From Rubritalea marina DSM 17716 (GTDB lineage Bacteria > Verrucomicrobiota > Verrucomicrobiia > Verrucomicrobiales > Akkermansiaceae): 64,000 nt of DNA. The stretch's first letter is position 1, and each line of letters begins with the position of its first letter. The stretch covers positions 124,001 to 188,000 of the forward strand of contig NZ_KB899251.1 in NCBI RefSeq assembly GCF_000378105.1, given 5' to 3'. Below, piece after piece: positions 17,993 to 26,778 of the stretch. Both the position numbers and the translations under genes were made by a program. The notes beneath the pieces were generated by a model that was given only the letters and a program-made list of their open reading frames with translations, did not search any database and was not told where the DNA came from.

Positions 17993-19120
17993 ATGGAACA
18001 TAAAGAACCTCCAATCTATGTAACAAAACCTCACCTCCCTGATTTGGAGAAGGTGTATCCATATATACAGAGGATATGGGAAAATGGGGTTTTGACGAAT
18101 TCTGGACCATTTCACCAGGAATTAGAGTCTAAGCTCGAAAGCACGCTTGATATTAGCCACCTTAGACTATGCAACAACGGAACATCGGCAATTATGGCGG
18201 CTTTATTTACTGCCAATCTCAGTGGTGAAGTCATAACCACGCCCTACACCTTCGCTGCAACTACCCATTCTATAAAGTTATGTGGATTAACTCCAGTTTT
18301 TGCTGATGTGGAGGGTGACTCTTTTGGTTTGTGCCCAATGGCTGTGGAGAGGGCTATAACTCAACAGACTTCGGCTATATTAGCCGTTCATGTTTATGGT
18401 AGACCATGTAATGTAGAGGCTTTGAAAGATATTGCTGAAAAATATAATTTAAAGCTTATATATGATGCTTCCCATGCTTTTGGTTGTGAGTATCAAGGAC
18501 GTAGTTTGTTGAGCTATGGAGATTATTCGACATTGAGTTTTCATGCGACAAAGGTGTTTAATACATTTGAAGGCGGTGCAGTAGTCTCATCTAATAAGGA
18601 GTGTGCTGATCGAATAAATTTGATCAAAAATTTTGGTATTTCAGGTGAAGATATGATTCCATATCTAGGCTTTAATGGGAAAATGAATGAGTTCTCAGCA
18701 GCAATTGGAATGCTTCAGCTTGATGAAATTTCACTCATTCTCTCAAAACGGAAGCAAGTAGCCGAGTGGTATGATGAAGAACTAATAGGGCTTGAGGTGG
18801 TGAGTGTTCCTAAACCCATCGACGGGCATGTCAGCAACTATTCCTACTATCCAATAATAATGTGTGGTGAAGCAGAGGGGGTGCGGGATCGTGTTGTGAG
18901 CTTTATGTGTGATAAAGGCGTGCACCCGAGAAAGTATTTCTACCCATTAATGTCAAATATCTGTCAGTATAAAGATTTAGATTCGGCGTTGAAAGATCGA
19001 CTTCCTGTGGCTAATAAATTGTCGAATAATGTTTTATGTCTTCCGATCTACCCGTCGCTTACTCGTCCAGAGGTTAAGAGAGTTTGTGAAGCTCTAAAGG
19101 GGGCATTAAATCAAAAATAA
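17993..19120 (+). CDS. DegT/DnrJ/EryC1/StrS sugar aminotransferase, VioA-like
   Basis: A PLP-dependent enzyme that aminates a nucleotide keto-sugar. The N-terminus (WENGVLTNSGPFHQELESKL) and TTPYTFAATTHSI, with AVHVYGRPCNVEAL, closely recall VioA, the dTDP-4-amino-4,6-dideoxyglucose transaminase. The catalytic Lys is K187 in FHATKVFNTFEGG. Its position after rfbA, with rfbB making the dTDP-4-keto-6-deoxyglucose substrate, supports a dTDP-viosamine-type product. Exact regiochemistry (C3 or C4 amination) is not certain. Codon use becomes more A+T rich here than in the rfb genes. Confidence 0.8.
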   Translation: MEHKEPPIYVTKPHLPDLEKVYPYIQRIWENGVLTNSGPFHQELESKLESTLDISHLRLCNNGTSAIMAALFTANLSGEVITTPYTFAATTHSIKLCGLTPVFADVEGDSFGLCPMAVERAITQQTSAILAVHVYGRPCNVEALKDIAEKYNLKLIYDASHAFGCEYQGRSLLSYGDYSTLSFHATKVFNTFEGGAVVSSNKECADRINLIKNFGISGEDMIPYLGFNGKMNEFSAAIGMLQLDEISLILSKRKQVAEWYDEELIGLEVVSVPKPIDGHVSNYSYYPIIMCGEAEGVRDRVVSFMCDKGVHPRKYFYPLMSNICQYKDLDSALKDRLPVANKLSNNVLCLPIYPSLTRPEVKRVCEALKGALNQK

Positions 19121-19127
19121 TCATTTT

Positions 19128-20426
19128 ATGTCTAAGCAAAAAGAGATTAGCTTTCTTAGATTCCGACTCATCAAATTGTTCACGAATATTTTGGCTTTAC
19201 GTTTTCGTTCATCTGAAGAACGCAAAGAGTATCGGGAAAAATGTTTAAAGCCTTATTCTAAGGTTAGTTTCGAATATTATAGAGCGAAGAATGCTTTTAC
19301 AAGGGGCCGCGACCTAGGGAGCGCTATGGCTGGTGGCTATGGTAATAGTGATTATGAAATTGAGACTGCCTCTGCGATGCAGAATCTTACTTTTCCTGTG
19401 AAAGTAGTGCAGGCTGAAAAGCTAATGGTTCTTTTACTCCCTGAGCACGATGCGATGAGTGGAGGAATTTATTCAATATTCTCAATAACGAACCACTTGC
19501 GGCGTATGAGGGCTGATCATGGCTACGAAATTGTCTTGATGACGCGTCCAAATCAAAATGGAGACACGTATTTCAGAAATTCTTGGTTCAAGAATTCCGA
19601 GAATGTCTATCGCTTCGAGCAAGTTCAGTTGTGTACTAAAGTTAAAGACCTTTATTTGCATATTCCAGAATACGCTTCAGCTGAGTTTTATGCTGAATTA
19701 GATGACGAATTAAAGAGTTACTTGAAATCTGTTGATCAATTATCTATTAACTTGTTAGATCAGAATATACAGTTGATGCCTGAAAAAGAGCTTTTCGAAG
19801 ACCTCTATAAGCTGACTGAAAATGTGACGCAGTCAGTTGCTCACCATTCATATGCTGGCCAAGACTTCGCAAATAAATATGGTCTACCTACGTTGCTATT
19901 ACCTGCATATACCGATCTGACTCCTTACCCAAAATCTCAGATTGCTCATAAACAAGATATTATTATTTATTCTCTAGATGAGGCGCCGCACAAGGCTGAA
20001 GTCCTTTCGATTTTAGAAAGGGAATTGCCTAGCTTTGAGTTCATAGAAATCAGAGATATTTCTTTTGATGATTTTATGGAACTAGCAACTAATTGTAAGT
20101 TTTCTATAACCTTTGGTGAGGGGTTCGATGGATACTTAGCGCAGCCAATATATCAAGGTGGCATTGGTTTCTCTGTGTATAATGAAGAGTTTTTTCCATC
20201 ACATTCATTCAAGCAGTATCCTAATATATTTGAGTCTTCTTCTGGGATGTGTGAGCAAATTGTAAATACAATTAAGGAGTTGCTGGCGCAGCCTAAAAAC
20301 TATGAGGAGCTCAATTGTAAACTAGTAGCTGAATACGATAAGCTATATTCTGAAGAGGAGTATATAGATAAAATTCGTATGCTCGCTAAGCAGCAATTTG
20401 AGGTGTTTCCAGAGGTTAGCCAATAA
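19128..20426 (+). CDS. unrecognised protein, possible GT-B glycosyltransferase (432 aa)
   Basis: I do not recognise this confidently. The N-terminal ~100 residues are basic and charged. Residues ~100-130 (KLMVLLLPEHDAMSGGIYSI) look like the first Rossmann strand and glycine-rich loop of a GT-B enzyme. The C-terminal part (DIIIYSLDEAPHKAEVLSIL, then ITFGEGFDGYLAQPIYQGG) is consistent with a degenerate donor-binding domain. There is no signal peptide or membrane segment. It is 7 bases after the aminotransferase gene, so it may transfer the sugar that enzyme helps make. It is visibly A+T rich. Confidence 0.5.
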   Translation: MSKQKEISFLRFRLIKLFTNILALRFRSSEERKEYREKCLKPYSKVSFEYYRAKNAFTRGRDLGSAMAGGYGNSDYEIETASAMQNLTFPVKVVQAEKLMVLLLPEHDAMSGGIYSIFSITNHLRRMRADHGYEIVLMTRPNQNGDTYFRNSWFKNSENVYRFEQVQLCTKVKDLYLHIPEYASAEFYAELDDELKSYLKSVDQLSINLLDQNIQLMPEKELFEDLYKLTENVTQSVAHHSYAGQDFANKYGLPTLLLPAYTDLTPYPKSQIAHKQDIIIYSLDEAPHKAEVLSILERELPSFEFIEIRDISFDDFMELATNCKFSITFGEGFDGYLAQPIYQGGIGFSVYNEEFFPSHSFKQYPNIFESSSGMCEQIVNTIKELLAQPKNYEELNCKLVAEYDKLYSEEEYIDKIRMLAKQQFEVFPEVSQ

Positions 20427-20449
20427 TGAAATTGTAGAATTTATAGAGA

Positions 20450-21520
20450 ATGGATTGCCCCATAAAAATTGTAGTGTCAGGTTTAGGTTTAATAGGGTTT
20501 CAACATGCTCTTAGAATTAGACAGAGCAGTGATGCAACCCTCGTTGGTGTTGTTCAGCCTAAAGATTGTGTGAATCATGATGTTGATGGTATTTTTTGTG
20601 ATGTGCCATTATATAACGATCTAGAGGATGCTCTGGATTCATTAGATGTGGATGGTGTTATCGTAAGCTCTCCCAATGCGTTCCATAATTCACAATCACT
20701 AATTTGTATCCGAAAGGGAATTCCGGTGCTCGTAGAAAAACCGATAGCTGACAACCTAAGTTCAGCAGAGGAAATACTCGTCGAATCAAGAGCCTCTGGA
20801 GTTCCAGTCCTTGTAGGGCACCATAGAACCTATAACCCTTTAGTTTGTGAAGTACGTAAACTTATAAGGTCATCAATGTTTGGTAGGCTTGTAGCAATGC
20901 AAGGGAGTGCTTTATTTTACAAGCCTGACCATTATTTTGTAGAAGGTAGTTGGAGGACACGGCTTGGCGGGGGTGTGTTACTTATCAATATGATTCATGA
21001 GGTTGGTTTAATGAGGCACCTGTGTGGAGAAGTCGTAAAAGTAACAGCCTTAGCTGGGCATGATGTGAGAGGGTTTGAAGTAGAAGATACCGTTACAATT
21101 GGTCTTCATTTTGAGAATGGGGCTATGGGGAGCTTTCTGCTGTCGGATGCGGCAGCATCCTCGAAGAGCTGGGAGCTAACAGCAGGGGAAAATCCGGCCT
21201 ATCCCCAGCAGTTAGGTGATACATGTTATCATTTTTCTGGTACTAACGGTTCTGTAGATTTCCCAACGATGAACTATAGGTACTATGACTCATCTGTTAC
21301 ACCCTCGTGGTGGGAGGACTTTTCATACGGCGCTGGTGAGCGAGAGAGCTCAGATCCTCTACAATTACAGTTAGACCACTTTATCAATGTGATACGGGGA
21401 CTAGAAGAGCCTATGGTTAGCGCACTCGATGGGTATCGTAATATGGCCGTAGTTGAGGCTATTAAAGAATCAATTGAAAAGGGAAGGGTTATAGAGTTGC
21501 CAAAGTTGGCAGATTCGTAG
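20450..21520 (+). CDS. Gfo/Idh/MocA family NAD(P)-dependent oxidoreductase
   Basis: It has an N-terminal Rossmann domain (VVSGLGLIGFQHALRI), the family hallmark VLVEKPIADN with the catalytic Lys-Pro, VLVGHHRTYNP and a C-terminal dimerisation domain with GGGVLLINMIHEVGLMRHL. Members oxidise or reduce sugars, inositol or sugar nucleotides, so in this island it may act on a sugar precursor. Its 356 residues are normal for the family. It lies 23 bases after the unrecognised protein gene and 11 bases before an ATP-grasp gene. Confidence 0.85.
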   Translation: MDCPIKIVVSGLGLIGFQHALRIRQSSDATLVGVVQPKDCVNHDVDGIFCDVPLYNDLEDALDSLDVDGVIVSSPNAFHNSQSLICIRKGIPVLVEKPIADNLSSAEEILVESRASGVPVLVGHHRTYNPLVCEVRKLIRSSMFGRLVAMQGSALFYKPDHYFVEGSWRTRLGGGVLLINMIHEVGLMRHLCGEVVKVTALAGHDVRGFEVEDTVTIGLHFENGAMGSFLLSDAAASSKSWELTAGENPAYPQQLGDTCYHFSGTNGSVDFPTMNYRYYDSSVTPSWWEDFSYGAGERESSDPLQLQLDHFINVIRGLEEPMVSALDGYRNMAVVEAIKESIEKGRVIELPKLADS

Positions 21521-21531
21521 ATCAATTTTCT

Positions 21532-22668
21532 ATGAGAGTTTTGTTAGTAGATACTTCATTTGCTGCTGTGCCAATTTATGAGGCACTACTTGAAATGGGG
21601 CATGATGTTTGGGTAGTAGGTAACCGTTCTGAAGATGTGCTTGCGCTGCGAGCTGGAGATCAATGGATTGATGAAAATTACAGCGATATTTTAGCTGTGC
21701 AATCGCATTGTGACAGTAATGAAATTGAGGCGATTGTACCCGGATGTACGGATGTATCTATTGAGACTTGCTGCAGACTTCAGGTGCCGAATAGTTCATG
21801 TGATACAGCAGATTCTAATGATATTTTAGCTGATAAGAAAAAATTTCGAGCTTTGTGTGCACGACTGAATTTGCCAGCCCCAAGGGAGGTTGATTTAGCA
21901 TCTTTCCCCCAAAAAGGTAATTACATATGTAAGCCAATTGATGCATTTAGCGGTAGAGGAGTATCTAAATTTAATGGGGAGGATATGAAGGCTTTATCCC
22001 ATTCCTGTGCAATTGCTGAGCAAGCCGGGTCAAATTATTTGATTGAGTCATATCACGAGGGGCAGCTCTATTCATGCAGTGCATTTATTGAAGACAAGAA
22101 GGTTCAAAAATCTTTCTATGTAAAAGAAGGCAGTTCAGTCGACGCTTATGCGGTAGACACCAGCTATGTCCTAGATGATATCGACCCGAATGTTGCTTCT
22201 TTGATGTCCGGTGCGATTGAAAAGATGGCTTCAGAGTTAAACCTGGTAGACGGCCTTTTTCATGTGCAATTTATAGTCGAATCAAAAGAGCCATATATTA
22301 TCGAAGTGGCCAGACGGTGTCCTGGTGATTTATATTCCCTATTGATCGAATTTACCACGGGGTTTTCATATGCATATAATTATGCAGCGTCCTTCACCTC
22401 AACGAAGCCAAGTAATTATTTAGATGAGGAGTGGAAATATATTCTTCGCCATACTGTTAAAAGTTTGAAGGAAGAAGTCTATTGGGGAGTGTTTTATAAA
22501 ACCCAGCCTAGGCTATTTGCTGAATTCCCGCTTATGAAGACAGGTGAAACTCTATTTCCCAAGGGTGGTAACCGAGCTTCTGTCCAGTTTTATCAATACG
22601 AATCTTTGGAGTCTTGCTCTGATGCTTATGCTGATTTTTTACGAAACGAAATATATAAATTACAATAG
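21532..22668 (+). CDS. ATP-grasp domain protein, carboxylate-amine ligase-like
   Basis: A 378-residue ATP-grasp enzyme, presumed to join a carboxylate to an amine through an acyl phosphate. It shows an N-terminal Rossmann-like domain (VLLVDTSFAAVPIYEALLEM), a DKKKFRALCARLNLPAP segment as in carbamoyl-phosphate-synthase-like ligases, an ATP-binding ICKPIDAFSGRGVSK loop and a metal-binding end (PYIIEVARRCPGD). The substrate is unknown. It precedes pseB by 11 bases, so it may acylate an amino sugar of this island. It is A+T rich with rare codons such as ATA. Confidence 0.75.
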   Translation: MRVLLVDTSFAAVPIYEALLEMGHDVWVVGNRSEDVLALRAGDQWIDENYSDILAVQSHCDSNEIEAIVPGCTDVSIETCCRLQVPNSSCDTADSNDILADKKKFRALCARLNLPAPREVDLASFPQKGNYICKPIDAFSGRGVSKFNGEDMKALSHSCAIAEQAGSNYLIESYHEGQLYSCSAFIEDKKVQKSFYVKEGSSVDAYAVDTSYVLDDIDPNVASLMSGAIEKMASELNLVDGLFHVQFIVESKEPYIIEVARRCPGDLYSLLIEFTTGFSYAYNYAASFTSTKPSNYLDEEWKYILRHTVKSLKEEVYWGVFYKTQPRLFAEFPLMKTGETLFPKGGNRASVQFYQYESLESCSDAYADFLRNEIYKLQ

Positions 22669-22679
22669 AATAGACATTC

Positions 22680-23681
22680 ATGCTTAACGATAAATCAATT
22701 CTCATCACGGGCGGTACAGGCTCGTTAGGTCAGGCACTAACAAAAACTATTCTCGAGAAGTGGCCAAATGTGAAGCGTCTTGTGATTTACTCGCGTGACG
22801 AGCAAAAGCAGTTTCAGATGGCTCAGGAATTTCCTCCTGAAAAATATCCAGCTATCCGCTTTTTAATTGGAGATGTAAGAGATTTGGATCGAATGAAGCG
22901 AGCCTTTAATGGCGTGGATTATGTGATTCATGCGGCGGCGATGAAGCATGTACATATCGCCGAATATAATCCAGATGAATGCGTTAAGACAAACATTGGA
23001 GGAGCTGAGAATGTCATTAAAGCTGCTCTTAGTTGTAGCGTGAAGCACGTGGTCGCCTTATCAACGGATAAGGCATGTGCACCGATCAACCTCTATGGAG
23101 CAACAAAGCTTGCCTCAGATAAATTATTTGTTGCTGCAAATAACATCACAGGTGAGCAAGATGTGAAATTTTCCGTTGTGCGTTATGGGAATGTTATGGG
23201 TTCGAATGGCTCAGTCATGCCATTTTTCTTGAAGAAGCGTGAGGGGGGGGTTTTGCCCATTACTGACCCTAATATGACCCGGTTCAACATATCTCTTGCG
23301 GACGGTGTAAAGATGGTACTACATGCCATGGAACATGCGTGGGGTGGCGAGTTGTTTGTACCCAAGATACCTTCTTACAGAATCACAGATATAGCCGAGG
23401 CAATAGGGCCTGATTGTGAACACCCTGTTGTAGGAATTAGACCAGGTGAGAAAATTCACGAAGAAATGATCACTAGTTCAGATTCATTTACTACCTATGA
23501 CCTAGGCGAATATTATGCGATCCTTCCTCAAGTGCCTAATTGGGATATTGAGAGTTATAAAAAACATTTTAATGCGGAGCTTGTTGAGCAAGGTTTTAAT
23601 TACAGTTCTGGCGAGAACGAAGATTTTCTTAATGTTGGAGAGCTACAGAAGCTGATCGATGATCATGTCGTTACTTCATAA
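22680..23681 (+). CDS. pseB: UDP-N-acetylglucosamine 4,6-dehydratase (inverting), PseB
   Basis: First step of pseudaminic acid synthesis: UDP-GlcNAc to UDP-4-keto-6-deoxy-L-AltNAc, with C5 inversion. The SDR Rossmann motif is ILITGGTGSLGQAL; HAAAMKHVHIAEYNP and STDKACAPINLYGATKLASD are characteristic of PseB/FlaA1. It ends with a GIRPGEKIHEEMI stretch typical of the family. Its length of 333 residues matches. It is followed by pseC after 20 bases. Confidence 0.93.
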   Translation: MLNDKSILITGGTGSLGQALTKTILEKWPNVKRLVIYSRDEQKQFQMAQEFPPEKYPAIRFLIGDVRDLDRMKRAFNGVDYVIHAAAMKHVHIAEYNPDECVKTNIGGAENVIKAALSCSVKHVVALSTDKACAPINLYGATKLASDKLFVAANNITGEQDVKFSVVRYGNVMGSNGSVMPFFLKKREGGVLPITDPNMTRFNISLADGVKMVLHAMEHAWGGELFVPKIPSYRITDIAEAIGPDCEHPVVGIRPGEKIHEEMITSSDSFTTYDLGEYYAILPQVPNWDIESYKKHFNAELVEQGFNYSSGENEDFLNVGELQKLIDDHVVTS

Positions 23682-23701
23682 TCATAGACCTCCTCTTTTT
23701 T

Positions 23702-24892
23702 ATGATACCATACGGAAAGCAATCAATTAGTGAAGAAGACATCTTAGCTGTTGTTGAAACGCTGCGATCTGATTTCTTGACGTGTGGCCCACGGGTTGAA
23801 ACATTCGAGCAAGAGTTTGCTGACTTTGTAGGAGCCAAGCATGCGATCGCCGTATGCAATGCTACCGCTGCATTGCACCTTAGTATGTTGGTAGCTGATA
23901 TTGGTTCTGCTGATCGAGTTATAACTAGTCCTAATACCTTTCTGTCTTCCGCAAATTGCTCCGCATTTGTAGGAGCTACGCCCGACTTCTGTGACATAGA
24001 TTCAGATACCTATACGATGGATCTTGAGTCGTTGAAGCAGGCGTGGTCCGAAGATGTTCGGGCTGTAATTCCTGTGGCCTATGCCGGACAGTCCGCAGAT
24101 ATGAAAGGGATTGCTGAGTTTGCCCGAGGTAAGTGCGCTATCGTCATTGAGGATGCTTCACATGGTACTGGAGGAGGTTTTTTTCAAGACGGTAAAGCTT
24201 GGAAACAGGGAGGCCATCCATGGGCGGATATGACGGTGTTTAGCTTTCATCCGGTAAAGACACTCACCACAGGTGAGGGGGGGATACTAGTTACCGATAA
24301 TGATGAATACGCGTCTAAAGCAAGACTCCTACGAACTCATGGCATGACTCGTGATTCGAATGCTTTTCAAGGACTAGGTTTGGACTCTCTGAGTCTTGGC
24401 GAACAAGGTCCATGGTATTACGAGATGCTTGAACTCGGCCATAATTTCCGCATCACTGACGTGCAATGCGCACTGGGATCTAGCCAACTTAAGCGCTTAC
24501 CTCACTTTATTAAACGCCGGCAGGAAATCGTTGCACTCTATAACGCAGCTTTCGCCGACATTGATTGGATTAAGACTCCAGGTATTCGCTCTGCCGAAGA
24601 TAAAGGTTTTATTTCGTGGCACCTCTATACCCTACAGATCGATTTCACCGCCATCGGTAAAACGCGTAGTGTAGTCATGGTTGAGTTGCGCTCCAAAGGC
24701 ATTGGTACACAAGTGCTCTACATCCCAGTTTACCTCCAACCCTACTACCGTAATTCCTACGGCTATAATCCTGGAAAATGCCCTAACGCTGAGCATTTTT
24801 ATAGTGAGGCATTGAGTCTCCCGCTCTACCCAGACTTATCAGACGAGGATGTAAAAAAAATCATCGCAGAAGTTTTAGAGTTGAGGCATTAA
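23702..24892 (+). CDS. pseC: UDP-4-amino-4,6-dideoxy-N-acetyl-beta-L-altrosamine transaminase, PseC
   Basis: A PLP aminotransferase of the DegT family that aminates the PseB product at C4. The opening IPYGKQSISEEDI and TLRSDFLTCGPRVETFEQ are PseC hallmarks. The PLP lysine is K186 in FSFHPVKTLTTGEGG. TQVLYIPVYLQPYYR near the C-terminus is also diagnostic. Its 396 residues are standard. It lies 4 bases before pseF. The product is normally acetylated by PseH, for which no separate gene was recognised here. Confidence 0.94.
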   Translation: MIPYGKQSISEEDILAVVETLRSDFLTCGPRVETFEQEFADFVGAKHAIAVCNATAALHLSMLVADIGSADRVITSPNTFLSSANCSAFVGATPDFCDIDSDTYTMDLESLKQAWSEDVRAVIPVAYAGQSADMKGIAEFARGKCAIVIEDASHGTGGGFFQDGKAWKQGGHPWADMTVFSFHPVKTLTTGEGGILVTDNDEYASKARLLRTHGMTRDSNAFQGLGLDSLSLGEQGPWYYEMLELGHNFRITDVQCALGSSQLKRLPHFIKRRQEIVALYNAAFADIDWIKTPGIRSAEDKGFISWHLYTLQIDFTAIGKTRSVVMVELRSKGIGTQVLYIPVYLQPYYRNSYGYNPGKCPNAEHFYSEALSLPLYPDLSDEDVKKIIAEVLELRH

Positions 24893-24896
24893 GGAT

Positions 24897-25601
24897 ATGA
24901 CTATGAAAGTTGCTATCATTCCTGCTCGCTCAGGCAGTAAACGAATTCCTCATAAAAATATTAAGGAATTCTGTGGTAAACCTATGATTGCGTGGTCGAT
25001 TCAGGCTGCTCTGCAATCTGGATGCTTTGATCACGTTGTGGTTTCGACCGATTCAGAAGAAATTGCAATGATTGCACGGGAGTACGGAGCTACCGTTCCA
25101 TTCTTGAGGCCTAAGGACCTCTCGGGTGACTTAGTTGGTACTATGCCTGTATTGACGCATGCGGTGTTAGAGATAGAGGCTGTCTTTGGGAGACATGTCG
25201 ATCAAGGCTGCTGCTTGTATGCTACAGCTCCTTTTGTGACATCTGAACTATTACAAGAGGGCTATTCAGTTCTAGAGAGTGATGTAAGCCTCGAGTTTGC
25301 GTTTAGCGTGGCTACATATCCATTTCCTATTCAGAGGGCTCTCCGACTCACTGGAAGAGGAAGAGTAGCGATGCTGGAGCCCGAAAATGAAAAGAAGCGT
25401 AGTCAAGATTTTGAAGAGTGCTACCATGATGCTGGGCAGTTTTATTGGTTTCGCCGAGATGCAGTATTTCAAAATGATGGATTTTTCAGTGCTCGCTCAA
25501 CTGGTGTGGTTATTCCGAGAGAGAGAGTTCAAGATATAGATACTCCAGAAGACTGGAGGTGCGCCGAACTTGCGTATGAATTACTTGAAAAGAAAAAGTG
25601 A
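24897..25601 (+). CDS. pseF: pseudaminic acid cytidylyltransferase, PseF
   Basis: It activates the nonulosonic acid to its CMP form. The CMP-sugar synthetase motif IPARSGSKRIPHKNIKEF is near the N-terminus. YATAPFVT and YHDAGQFYWF are specific to PseF as opposed to NeuA. Length is 234 residues. ATG codons at 24897 and 24903 are both possible starts. The next gene starts with GTG inside its stop (GTGA overlap), showing translational coupling. Confidence 0.92.
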   Translation: MTMKVAIIPARSGSKRIPHKNIKEFCGKPMIAWSIQAALQSGCFDHVVVSTDSEEIAMIAREYGATVPFLRPKDLSGDLVGTMPVLTHAVLEIEAVFGRHVDQGCCLYATAPFVTSELLQEGYSVLESDVSLEFAFSVATYPFPIQRALRLTGRGRVAMLEPENEKKRSQDFEECYHDAGQFYWFRRDAVFQNDGFFSARSTGVVIPRERVQDIDTPEDWRCAELAYELLEKKK

Positions 25602-26764
25602 AACCACTAGTAATTATTCTAACAGAAGGTGCGAAACTCTCTAATACGAGTGGTTATTATAGCCGTGCTCTTAAGCTTGCGAATGCCTGTGCCGCTCGTG
25701 GGGGGGATGCTATCATCCTGTCTGAATCCCACGGTGGTTATGGGGAGCAAAAGGGGGGTGAGGAAGGATTCGTAATGAATAATGAGAGTTTAGGGGGCTG
25801 GAGTAGTCGTTTACAGATGGCCGCAGCAGGTAGGCCAATTGAGTGGCTTGTGATTATGGGCTATAGCTTTTTCGAAAGACATAAATCTGTTTTCGTAAGT
25901 AAATCGAGTAAGGTTATGCTGGTTTCAGATGAAGTGTCTGAGGCCCCAAACGGGTGTGATGTTGTTCTTAATGAAACGGTAGAAAAATCTGTGTGGAAAT
26001 CGCAAGGTGAGGGGAGTGTTTTGAGGTTGTTGGGCCCTGTATATAGTCTAAATGCCCCAGATGGCATAGGCGCACTAAGGGTTTCCGCAGTATTATTTCA
26101 AAGGCTTAATATTGTCGTAGCAACAGCAGCAGATGGGTGGATGTCTTCAACGATAGACGACTTTGTTAGGAAGTTAGAGAAATTAGGGCACAGTGTACAA
26201 GTTGTCCATGAGGCTGATGAAATTGAACCTTGTGATGTGCTTTTTCTCCTCTCTTTTTGGCAATTGATTCCAGAAGATGTATTAGAAAAAAATGTGCATA
26301 ATATCGTCGTACACGAAAGTGATCTGCCTAGAGGGAAGGGATGGTCTCCTACGACATGGCAGGTGATACAAGGTCAAAACGAGATTCCAATAGTTCTGTT
26401 TGAAGCTGAGGCTAAAGTGGATGCTGGGAATATTTATATAAGGGATACCATTTTATTAGACGGGAGTGAGTTGGTGTCAGAAATTCGAGAGAAGCAGGCT
26501 AATGCAACATATTCTCTATGTTATTCATTCTTAGAAAGCTACCCAGAAATTATTGGAGAGTCTGTACCGCAATTAGGGGAAGAGAGCTTCTATGCACGCA
26601 GGGGGCCGAAAGATAGTGAGATAGATGTAGATTGTACTATCCGTGACCAGTTTGAATTGCTGAGGACTGTCGACAATACTGCTTATCCAGCATTTTTTTA
26701 TCATAGAGGGAATAAGTATGTTCTGAAAATTGAAAAAGATAAACATTATAGACCAGAGTGCTAA
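25598..26764 (+). CDS. fusion of a divergent PseG N-terminal half and a formyltransferase
   Basis: Residues ~1-155 follow the N-terminal half of PseG (UDP-sugar hydrolase): SGYYSRALKLANACAARGG corresponds to GHVMRC..LA, and LRLLGPVYSLN corresponds to its LLGPxYxLL end. Y20 occupies the position of the catalytic His, and the C-terminal GT-B half is missing. Residues ~165-315 are formyltransferase-like: VVHESDLPRGKGWSP (H239), WQVIQGQNEIPIVLFEA and VDAGNIY (D275), matching the Fmt catalytic His and Asp; the Asn two residues before the His is Val. Residues 315-388 form a small tail. It probably N-formylates a UDP-amino sugar from 10-formyl-THF. It starts with GTG, coupled to pseF. Confidence 0.75.
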   Translation: MKPLVIILTEGAKLSNTSGYYSRALKLANACAARGGDAIILSESHGGYGEQKGGEEGFVMNNESLGGWSSRLQMAAAGRPIEWLVIMGYSFFERHKSVFVSKSSKVMLVSDEVSEAPNGCDVVLNETVEKSVWKSQGEGSVLRLLGPVYSLNAPDGIGALRVSAVLFQRLNIVVATAADGWMSSTIDDFVRKLEKLGHSVQVVHEADEIEPCDVLFLLSFWQLIPEDVLEKNVHNIVVHESDLPRGKGWSPTTWQVIQGQNEIPIVLFEAEAKVDAGNIYIRDTILLDGSELVSEIREKQANATYSLCYSFLESYPEIIGESVPQLGEESFYARRGPKDSEIDVDCTIRDQFELLRTVDNTAYPAFFYHRGNKYVLKIEKDKHYRPEC

Positions 26765-26778
26765 CTAGAAGGACTATC

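Noticed and set aside
25598-26764. Frameshifted or broken PseG
   Set aside because: The PseG-like N-terminal half runs in frame into a well-formed formyltransferase with intact His and Asp. This is a fusion, not a pseudogene, and a full pseG is at 31677.
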